Below, piece after piece: positions 32,173 through 39,821 of a DNA stretch of 64,000 nucleotides. The DNA is from an uncultured Prevotella sp. (lineage in GTDB: Bacteria; Bacteroidota; Bacteroidia; Bacteroidales; Bacteroidaceae), in contig CAMAGM010000001.1 in NCBI GenBank assembly GCA_945833995.1, forward strand, positions 1 through 64,000. The letters run 5' to 3'. Under the pieces are notes generated by a model that made no database searches, was not told where the DNA came from, and saw only the letters and a program-made list of their open reading frames with translations. Both the position numbers and the translations under genes were made by a program. Numbering within the stretch: the first letter of the stretch is position 1; each line of letters starts with the position of its first letter.

Positions 32173-34544
32173 CTAATCTTCTTCGTCTTATACTTATCAC
32201 TCGTAACCTCCAACACTACATCAGAGGGGGTAGTGCCGGCACGCAGAATTACCAACGCCGTTCCCATGAAGAGGTTGCGCTCGTTGCCTACGGCAAGCTC
32301 GTCGGACTGAATGTTTCCGTTGTCAACGGCAACAATCTCGGCATCGCCACTGACTTTGAACGTCAGTTTCTCACCAGCATTGAGCACACGGCGACCTTTC
32401 TTATCTACGGCAATTATGCGGACGTGCTGCAGATCCTTGCCATCGGCGTGCCATGTCTGCTTGTCGGCAACGAGTTGCAAGGCAACTGCCTCGCCTGTGG
32501 TCTCAAGGCTATGACGCGCTATTTCCTTTCCGTCCTTGCGTGCAACGGCAGTTATAGTACCTGGCTGATATACGATTCCGTCCCAACGTATGCGGTTGCG
32601 TACCTTCGGGTCACGCTCGTTCTTCTTCGTGCCGAGGCTCTTGCCGTTCATCAGCAGCTCCACCTCGTCGCCGTTGGTATAGGTGTAGAGAGAGACTTTC
32701 TCACCTGCCGTACGGTTCCAGTTCTCAGAGAATTTTCCCACTGAAATGTCAACGCCATTCCACATCATCTTTCCCTTGCCCTCCTCAATTACTGCGATGT
32801 GCGCCGTAGGCTCATCAGAGAAGAAACTCTTGAGGAAATACGCATCGGGCTTAGGCTGCAGCGAGATGTCGAAAACACCTTGGTTCCAGCCTTTCACGGG
32901 CCAACCCATGCTCTCGCCAAGATAGTCTATTGCTCCCCAATAGGCAAGACCCACCACGCGGTCGAGATCCATTTCAAAATAGTTTGGTCCCATAGCCGAC
33001 GTGCTTGCCTCACTCTGGTAGAAAATCTTCTCAGGATAGCGTCGTCCATCACCGGGGAAGTACATGTAGCGGTAGTTATAGGAAGCGATGTCGGTCTCCA
33101 AGGCAAGCGGTGCGGGAATGGAGTCGGTCTCAATGCTGCGGTAACGAGGGTGCATGGCAACGGTAACAAGGCGAGTGTCGTCATAACGGCGCAGCAGCTC
33201 GCGTTGCAGTTTGTAAGCTGTCACGCCCCAATCGTTGAACGGCAAGTTGGCATACTGCTGAAGCTCATTGCCAAGACTCCAGAGTACTACAGACGGATGG
33301 TTGCGGTCGCGCTTAATGAACTCTGGCACGTCTTTCTGCCAAAGGCTCTCCCACTCCACTCGTCCACCGGCATACTGCGTGAGCCATTTGTCATAAAGCT
33401 CGTCAACCACTAGCAATCCGAGGCGGTCGCAAAGGTGGAGGAAGTCCTCGCTGTATGGGTTGTGCGACGTGCGAACATGATTATAGCCAAAGTCCTTCAT
33501 CAGCTTCAGTCGCTTCTCTATGGCACGCGGATAGGCAGCGGCACCAAGTGCGCCAAGCGTATGGTGGTTAGCCCAACCTTTCAGCAGCACCTTCTTACCA
33601 TTGAGCAGCAAACCACGCTCTGGAGTGAACTCCACTGTGCGCACGCCAAAAGGCTCGCTCACGCGGTCGATGGCGTTGCCCTCTGCATCGAATATCGTCA
33701 CCTCTGCCGTATAAAGATATGGCGACTCGCACGACCACAGCCTTGCATTGTCGAGTGTCAATGGAGCAAGCTCATACTCGCGCTGTCTCCACTTTGGCGA
33801 ATAAGCCACGTCCTCACGCTGCTGTGCCACCACATTTCCCTCTGCATCGAGAATCCTTACCTCTACAGGCAAGCGCTCTGCCTTGCCCATGCAAGCTATC
33901 TCTGCCTTTATGCGCACTTCCTTATTATCCACGGTGCGGATAAAGAGCGGATGGCGTGGGAAGAATGTCTTAGAGTCGGTTACTATCACGTTCACGTCAC
34001 GATAGAGTCCACCTCCAGTGTACCAACGTGAGTTGTTTGGCTGCTGTGTGTTTGCCTTTACTACAATCTCGTTTGCCTCGCCATATTTGAGCAGTTTCGA
34101 TACGTCTATGTCGAAACCAAGATAGCCATAGTCAATACCGCCTACATGCTGTCCGTTCACCCATACGTCGCCCACGAGCATTATGCCCTGGAAGTCGAGC
34201 AGCACACGCCGTCCTTGCCACTCCACAGGTGCCATCAGCTCACGACGATACCAACCTACGTTCATCTCCTTGAAGCCGCGCGGACTCAGTCGGCTGCGCA
34301 CATTGCTGCCCGCATCGCTATTGTCGGGACGCTCAGATGCATCCGGCTCAACCCACGGCTGACCAATAAGGAAATCGTGCGGCAGGCAGACTGTCTCACA
34401 ACTTGCGTTCTTCACAGCCTCAACTCCCGACAATTCGCCAAGATGGAACTGCCAACCACGGTCAAGACTTATAGTATCTCTCTCGGCTGCAGCCGCCCTG
34501 CCAACAAGCAAAGCCATAGCTGCCATTATAACTATTTTTTTCAT
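32154..34544 (-). CDS. Glycoside hydrolase family 2 (beta-galactosidase-like)
   Basis: ISLDRGWQFHLGELSG; VRTSHNPYSEDFLHLCDRLGLLVVDELYDKW; VVLWSLGNELQQ. Confidence 0.9.
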   Translation of the reverse strand: MKKIVIMAAMALLVGRAAAAERDTISLDRGWQFHLGELSGVEAVKNASCETVCLPHDFLIGQPWVEPDASERPDNSDAGSNVRSRLSPRGFKEMNVGWYRRELMAPVEWQGRRVLLDFQGIMLVGDVWVNGQHVGGIDYGYLGFDIDVSKLLKYGEANEIVVKANTQQPNNSRWYTGGGLYRDVNVIVTDSKTFFPRHPLFIRTVDNKEVRIKAEIACMGKAERLPVEVRILDAEGNVVAQQREDVAYSPKWRQREYELAPLTLDNARLWSCESPYLYTAEVTIFDAEGNAIDRVSEPFGVRTVEFTPERGLLLNGKKVLLKGWANHHTLGALGAAAYPRAIEKRLKLMKDFGYNHVRTSHNPYSEDFLHLCDRLGLLVVDELYDKWLTQYAGGRVEWESLWQKDVPEFIKRDRNHPSVVLWSLGNELQQYANLPFNDWGVTAYKLQRELLRRYDDTRLVTVAMHPRYRSIETDSIPAPLALETDIASYNYRYMYFPGDGRRYPEKIFYQSEASTSAMGPNYFEMDLDRVVGLAYWGAIDYLGESMGWPVKGWNQGVFDISLQPKPDAYFLKSFFSDEPTAHIAVIEEGKGKMMWNGVDISVGKFSENWNRTAGEKVSLYTYTNGDEVELLMNGKSLGTKKNERDPKVRNRIRWDGIVYQPGTITAVARKDGKEIARHSLETTGEAVALQLVADKQTWHADGKDLQHVRIIAVDKKGRRVLNAGEKLTFKVSGDAEIVAVDNGNIQSDELAVGNERNLFMGTALVILRAGTTPSDVVLEVTSDKYKTKKIRVRCER

Positions 34545-34602
34545 ATTTATGCTTATAAAGTTAAAGATTTGTGTTCAGCCCTCATCAATTTCTTGGGAAA
34601 TT

Positions 34603-34638
34603 CTTCTCCCCCCCCCAGGGGGAGTAGGAGGGGGCCTC
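34603..34638. repeat. Single GC-rich arm related to the 25423/29221 elements
   Basis: TTCTTCTCCCCCCCCCAGGGGGAGTAGGAGGGGGCCTC between GH2 and CE12 genes. Confidence 0.55.
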
Positions 34639-34643
34639 AACTT

Positions 34644-37400
34644 TTAGTTCCCATACGGCTTAGTAGTGTCGATGTCCTGTGCCGGATACCACACAAAGGC
34701 ATCGGGATCGTCAGGCTGCGCTGGCGAATAGTCCTTCCATTCGGGGCGCAACGACTTCACTATAGGCAGGTTGAGTTGCTTCATTCCCATAATTGCCATC
34801 TTTGCCACCTCGTATGCCCCGTAAGGGTTGAAGTGGGTGTTGTCGGCAAGAGGCTTGGTCTGTCCGGGGAAGGTGTTGGCAGGATAGTGTACGAGCGAGC
34901 GCTTGCTACCCTCATAGCCGAGAGTCTCGAAGAAGGTGCGCGTCATGTCGTGCAGTTCTATCACCGGCACGTTCTCACGGCGTGCAACCTCACGCATTGC
35001 GTCAGGATAGTCGCCATGCGTCTCCTGTATCTTTGTCTGCATGGCTTCGTCGAACGAGCGTCGTTGGGTTGGTGTGACGAAAACCATCGTTCCACCCTTT
35101 GCTCTCACCCTATCAATAAAAATCTTCAGGTTGTGGGCAAAGTTATACCATGCTCCGCTGCCTGGCTTGCGCTCTTTCTGGTCGTTGTGTCCAAACTCGC
35201 ATAACACATAGTCGCCAGGCCTCATCATCTCCACAACTTGGTCAAGTCGGTTTGAGGCAATGAACGAGCTTGTTGCCAGTCCGCTCTCGGCATGGTTTGC
35301 AATGGCCACGTCGGTGTTGAACCATCGTGTCACCATCTGTCCCCAGCTTGCGTATGGCTCGCCAGTCTGGTCAACCACGGTTGAGTTGCCGCAAAGGAAA
35401 ATGGTAGTAGCCGTTGTGTCGCGCTCTATTCTCACCTCCTTCACTGTCGGAGCAGCACCTGTGAACTCCAGGGTAAGCAGGTCGTCCCATGTTCTTGTTC
35501 CTATCTCGCGTGGATGGCGCGAAACGTTCTTTCCGTCGGCAACAAATGGCGTGCGCTTGTTCACGATGAACTCCACCGTCTTGAACTCACCCTTTTTCGT
35601 TGCTGTTTCCTCTACCATCAGTCGGCGGCTCTCAGCGCGCACCACTGTCTTTCCTGCCTTTTTCTTCGAGCCAAGCACCACCGTCACCTTATAGTTGCCA
35701 TCGGGCACCTCTGCTGAGAAGCTGAATGGGGCGTTGTCCATTGTTGACTTTCCGCTTAGGTCAGCCACAACTGGTTGCGTCATCAGCAGACAACGTGCGA
35801 GGCTACCGCCATTGCGTGCCAGTCCCTTTGCCACGCTCTTGGCATTGAGTCGTGCGCCGAGCAATGAGGTGTGTGTATGGTCGTGGTTGAAATAATCCTT
35901 GGCTTTCTCCTTGCCTATCTCGTCGAGGAAGTCTGCCGAAATGTTGTGGACATCCACAAGCTCCACACCAGTTTCCTTCACCACCTCACGATACCACTTC
36001 CCATAGGTGTCGTTGCGTCGCTCTATTTTTCCTCCAGGCCACTCGTTGCGTGGAGTGAGCGACACGAGTATAGGTGTCGCACCCTTCTCGCGCACGTCCT
36101 GAATGAACTTCTTCAGATACCAACCGAAGGAATATACCACCTCGTATTTCCCACTGTCGGCGAGTCTATACACATGGCTCGTATCCTTCGTGCAGGCTAT
36201 CGTTCCGCGCTGCTTCTGGTTGTCAATAGGACCAATGTCGTTGTGCCCGAACTGAATCAGCACATAGTCGCCAGGCTGCAGGCTGTTATACACCTTGTCC
36301 CAACGTCCCTCGTTGAGGAATGTACGAGTGCTGCGTCCAGCCTTTGCACAGTTCACGCAGGTCACGAGATTCTTGTCGAACACGGTATAGGCCTGCGAGC
36401 CCCAACCCCACATTCCGTTCTCGTCCTTGTCCTCGTTCTTCACTGTGCTGTCGCCCGTGATGAACACCACAGGCTTCCCTGCCTCGCGCACAAAGTTTTC
36501 TGTTGGAAGTGCCACGTTCTGCATCATAGCCTGCAGCGGAGCCAGTTTCGGGTCGTTGCTCTCGGCAATGCCCTCAGCAGCCGACCTTGCGTTCATCATA
36601 GCACCGAAATGGCTTGTGTGTATGTGGTCGCCATAGAAATGGTATTTCTCCTTCCAAGGACCATATTTGTCGAGCTTTGCAGCCGAGCGTTCGTTGAGGT
36701 CAATGTATGGCACACCCTCCTGCTCCGCCACTTGGCTTGCCCACAGTCCGAAGGTCTTTGCCACACGCACTATCTTTCCCTGCTCGTCGTATGCGTCGCG
36801 CGGAGTGAGCGACATCAGTATTGGGTTTGCTCCCACGGCACGGCAGTCGCGGATATATTTCCGCAAATATTCCCCATAGGTATAAACCGTTTCCTTCACT
36901 CCAGTCTCCTTTATGGTCACGTTGAGCGTGTCGTTTCCAATGCCGGGAATGCTCGCCCTTGCCCTTCCGCTGTCGTAAGGGCCATTGTCGTTGTGTCCGA
37001 TGGAAATAATCACCCAGTCGCCCTTCCTTATGCCTTTTCTTACATCGGGCCACAGGCGTGTATAGAACGTGCGGCTACTCATGCCGCCAAGAGCCTGATT
37101 CTCCACCGTTATCTTGTTCTCGTCGAAGAACTCCTGTGCATAGTAGCCCCACCCCCACTGTCCGTTGTTGCCGTTGCCCAAAGTGCCGTTTCTCATAGTC
37201 GAGTTTCCTATCAGGAATAGCACAGGGTTGGTTCCCTTGCGGCTCGTGCCTGCGGGAATTCGTGCTGTCTTTGCCTTGTTAAGGCTGTCCAGGGTGTTAT
37301 CGACAACCTTGTTCACGTCCTCCATTGGTTTTGCCACTTGCGCAGAGGCAAAAGCGGCAGAGAACAACAAAGTTGCTCCAAACAAAAGTCTTGTTTTCAT
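34644..37400 (-). CDS. Protein with three SGNH rhamnogalacturonan-acetylesterase-like (CE12) domains
   Basis: Start MKTRLLFGATLLFSAAFASAQ; repeated motifs FLIGNSTMRN / FITGDSTVKN / FLCGNSTVVD and SIGHNDN / QFGHNDI / EFGHNDQ. Confidence 0.88.
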   Translation of the reverse strand: MKTRLLFGATLLFSAAFASAQVAKPMEDVNKVVDNTLDSLNKAKTARIPAGTSRKGTNPVLFLIGNSTMRNGTLGNGNNGQWGWGYYAQEFFDENKITVENQALGGMSSRTFYTRLWPDVRKGIRKGDWVIISIGHNDNGPYDSGRARASIPGIGNDTLNVTIKETGVKETVYTYGEYLRKYIRDCRAVGANPILMSLTPRDAYDEQGKIVRVAKTFGLWASQVAEQEGVPYIDLNERSAAKLDKYGPWKEKYHFYGDHIHTSHFGAMMNARSAAEGIAESNDPKLAPLQAMMQNVALPTENFVREAGKPVVFITGDSTVKNEDKDENGMWGWGSQAYTVFDKNLVTCVNCAKAGRSTRTFLNEGRWDKVYNSLQPGDYVLIQFGHNDIGPIDNQKQRGTIACTKDTSHVYRLADSGKYEVVYSFGWYLKKFIQDVREKGATPILVSLTPRNEWPGGKIERRNDTYGKWYREVVKETGVELVDVHNISADFLDEIGKEKAKDYFNHDHTHTSLLGARLNAKSVAKGLARNGGSLARCLLMTQPVVADLSGKSTMDNAPFSFSAEVPDGNYKVTVVLGSKKKAGKTVVRAESRRLMVEETATKKGEFKTVEFIVNKRTPFVADGKNVSRHPREIGTRTWDDLLTLEFTGAAPTVKEVRIERDTTATTIFLCGNSTVVDQTGEPYASWGQMVTRWFNTDVAIANHAESGLATSSFIASNRLDQVVEMMRPGDYVLCEFGHNDQKERKPGSGAWYNFAHNLKIFIDRVRAKGGTMVFVTPTQRRSFDEAMQTKIQETHGDYPDAMREVARRENVPVIELHDMTRTFFETLGYEGSKRSLVHYPANTFPGQTKPLADNTHFNPYGAYEVAKMAIMGMKQLNLPIVKSLRPEWKDYSPAQPDDPDAFVWYPAQDIDTTKPYGN

Positions 37401-37444
37401 CTCCGTTATACAGTTTTTAGTTTCATTGCTTGTTATTTTTGGTG

Positions 37445-37452
37445 CAAAGTTA
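37445..37452 (-). promoter_or_regulatory. Putative -7 box of the CE12/GH2 operon
   Basis: CAAAGTTA (TAACTTTG on minus) 45 bp upstream of the start. Confidence 0.5.
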
Positions 37453-37516
37453 CAAAACATTCCCCTCAAATGCCCATAATATTTGATTTTTTTCTTTTGA
37501 TTTTTGTTCGCCAAAC

Positions 37517-37590
37517 ATCGACAAGTCGATTAGGCAATATCGACAAGTCGATTTCCGCATATCGACAAGTCGATTCCTAATGATCGAAAG
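37517..37590. promoter_or_regulatory. Array of palindromes ATCGACAAGTCGAT(T) with 22-bp period (three intact copies plus one degenerate)
   Basis: Copies start at 37517, 37539, 37561; degenerate ATCGAAAGG at 37583. Confidence 0.8.
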
Positions 37591-37621
37591 GTGGGGTTGA
37601 CACATACCATAAACGGCTAAA

Positions 37622-37755
37622 TGCCCACGTTGCCTACGTTGGACACTTTCCTCACGCACATTATAAATATATATACATAATTATTTTTTCTTTTTATTCT
37701 TCATATAATATAAAAAGTTTATTTTATTGATGTCCAACGTGGGCAAACGTGGGCA
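37622..37755. repeat. Inverted-arm element (CCCACGTTG / CAACGTGGG) with AT-rich core
   Basis: TGCCCACGTTGCCTACGTTGGACA 37622-37645 versus TGTCCAACGTGGGCAAACGTGGGCA 37731-37755. Confidence 0.78.
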
Positions 37756-38119
37756 AATGGCAAAAAACGACCTCGTTTTTGGAGCGCAGGCATCAAACAA
37801 TCATCAAGACAAAAGTTAAATATGGTTGCAATTTGAAATGGCTGGAGGTGTGGGCATCTCGCCCGCATCTTGCGCACCATCCAGAAAAAATCTCTTGTGA
37901 TTATTACCTCGTAGGCGAGGTGCGAATTAACGTCTTTTCTGCCTCAAGTACGGACTTACATAAAGTAAAGTCCCTACAGGCGGATGGATATTTAACTACA
38001 TTAAAGGGAGGAAAACTTCTATATATTAATGGAGGGCTGGTACCGGAAAATCATTCCACCCAGCCCTCACGGAGGTTTAAATCAAATGAATATTGTTATG
38101 AGTTGATTACTGTTTTTGT

Positions 38120-39082
38120 TTATCGTGCTTCTCCTTCTACAGGATTCTCCGTTCCTGATTGCCAACTTTTAATAGTTATTTCGGAAAGAGAGAATCCCTC
38201 TTTTTTAAGGGTCAATTTGTATATATACTCATATCCACCTTTAAACTCTACACCACCAGATGGGACGGTATACTTATATCCATTATCGACATCAACATAT
38301 ACACCTATCATTTTTGTTCCACCAGACACTGTTTGAGGTGGAATGATACAAGACACTCCCGATGTGCATAGTGCCTCTACTGCATCAGATTCACACACAT
38401 ATACATAGCCTGTACTACCCGTACCAGTTGCTTTTAATTCCGCACCAGTAGCTGATATTGTCGCATTTCTCATAATGCCATACAAATATAAATTTGAAAA
38501 ACCAGTTTTAAAATCAGCTAAATCATAAGCTTCTGATGGATCTTCTACTATTACAGTAATCTTAGACATGCAATGATTGAATTCCAGCGGAATTGGGTTT
38601 GCAGGATCCACATTGGTTGTAAAAGCATACATCAAATCACTCTTTCTATAGTTTGCATCTGTACTCTGATCTTGCTGAACTGCAAATGATGTTGCATCCC
38701 AAGTCATTTGATTTCCACTTGCGTCTTTGGCTGGATAAACTGCACGAGCCTCTAACTGATCACCAGAACCCAATACATACAAATCAGCGTCTGTTGTCCA
38801 ACCGACAGGAGTCTTGGTATATGTCACATAGCCATTTTCTGGCAAGCCCTCTATCATAGTACAATGAACACCGTCAGGAAAAACGCTAATTGCCTCTCCA
38901 TCTAAGAAATCTGTATTTTGGAGTTGAGATTCATTACCACTTGAACGGGTTTGCATTCCTTTTATTCCTACAGTGATTTGAAGTGGATGTTTGGTAGATT
39001 CAATAGAGTAGTCATCCCTACTACTACAAGCCGCGAACATTGTGCCAATGCAGACGGCGATTAAAAACTGTTTAATTTGCAT
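38120..39082 (-). CDS. Fimbrillin-family (Mfa-like) lipoprotein
   Basis: MQIKQFLIAVCIGTMFAACSSRDD lipobox; ITVGIKGMQTRSSG, DGEAISVF, PIPLEFNHCMSKITVIVEDP typical of fimbrillin-like proteins. Confidence 0.75.
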   Translation of the reverse strand: MQIKQFLIAVCIGTMFAACSSRDDYSIESTKHPLQITVGIKGMQTRSSGNESQLQNTDFLDGEAISVFPDGVHCTMIEGLPENGYVTYTKTPVGWTTDADLYVLGSGDQLEARAVYPAKDASGNQMTWDATSFAVQQDQSTDANYRKSDLMYAFTTNVDPANPIPLEFNHCMSKITVIVEDPSEAYDLADFKTGFSNLYLYGIMRNATISATGAELKATGTGSTGYVYVCESDAVEALCTSGVSCIIPPQTVSGGTKMIGVYVDVDNGYKYTVPSGGVEFKGGYEYIYKLTLKKEGFSLSEITIKSWQSGTENPVEGEAR

Positions 39083-39493
39083 AGATTTTTGTTTTAAGTT
39101 TGCCTATAGGTTCTCGGAGTCGGCGTTAAAAAATTAATTGTATTATACCTATAAACGAAAATGCGTGGAACCTGGCATTGCCTGTTCCATTTGTCGAGGT
39201 TCTGGACTACCCTACAATGTAGAACGGCAACGCAGAACCCACGCAGTGGAGTTTATATAATTATCCATAACACATAAATGCAGACAAAAGAAAGTCCACG
39301 TTATGCGTACAGAATCATGTATAAACTGCTACATGAGCATCTATCGTTGCTAAGTCCTGACATTGTATGAAATTGTCCAGATTTCGACAAATCAGAAACG
39401 AAGCGCATGATAAACGCCTTCTCATAAATAGTAACCCCCGAAACACCGAACACTTTCGATGCTCGCTTTGCAGCGACTAACGGAAGTCGGGGG
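39083..39493 (-). ncRNA. Predicted structured 5' leader RNA of the fimbrillin-like gene
   Basis: Promoter at 39494-39525; three-way junction 39435-39493; long hairpin 39162-39245; no plausible CDS. Confidence 0.6.
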
Positions 39494-39525
39494 CAAAAGT
39501 AAGAATTTAAATCGAAACTTCCAAA
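39494..39525 (-). promoter_or_regulatory. Promoter of the fimbrillin leader
   Basis: On minus: TTTG (39525-39522), 20-bp spacer, TACTTTTG (39501-39494). Confidence 0.65.
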
Positions 39526-39637
39526 TTTTCAGAAAGAAAAATGCAAAAGCATCGTCATTTTCTTTAAAATGGAACAAAAAACGAGCGGCAAAGCAAAGCT
39601 TCACCGCTTTTTTTGTTAAAGAGATAATAGATAAATT

Positions 39638-39737
39638 GATTTTCGCCCAAATGTGGGGTAAAAAGGGTAGATTTGGGCAAAAGCTGATGGATTTTCGCCC
39701 AAATGTGGGGTAAAAAGGGTGGATTTGGGCGAAAATC
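39638..39737. repeat. 52-bp tandem duplication of a hairpin (GATTTTCGCCCAAAT...ATTTGGGCGAAAATC)
   Basis: Copies start at 39638 and 39690; the second has perfect 15-bp arms 39690-39704/39723-39737. Confidence 0.8.
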
Positions 39738-39790
39738 AAAAAACATAGGGAAAAGTCAGAAAACATAGGTGAGGTGTGGTTTTTTATTTG

Positions 39791-39798
39791 TAACTTTG
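39791..39798 (+). promoter_or_regulatory. Putative -7 box of the PL11 fusion gene
   Basis: TAACTTTG 23 bp before ATG at 39822; no clear -33 element. Confidence 0.5.
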
Positions 39799-39821
39799 CC
39801 CACATAAAACTAAAAACGATT

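Noticed and set aside
35871-37220. 449-aa plus-strand ORF opposite the CE12 gene
   Set aside because: Antisense to three clear SGNH domains; no credible protein features.
37517-37590. Possible CRISPR array (regularly spaced repeats)
   Set aside because: Repeats are 14-15 bp with 7-bp spacers and no cas genes; far too small for CRISPR and better explained as an operator array.
37749-38336. 195-aa plus-strand ORF overlapping the fimbrillin C-terminus
   Set aside because: No recognisable domain, overlaps a convincing minus-strand CDS; the intergenic hairpin GAGGGCTGG/CCAGCCCTC at 38032-38068 lies inside it.
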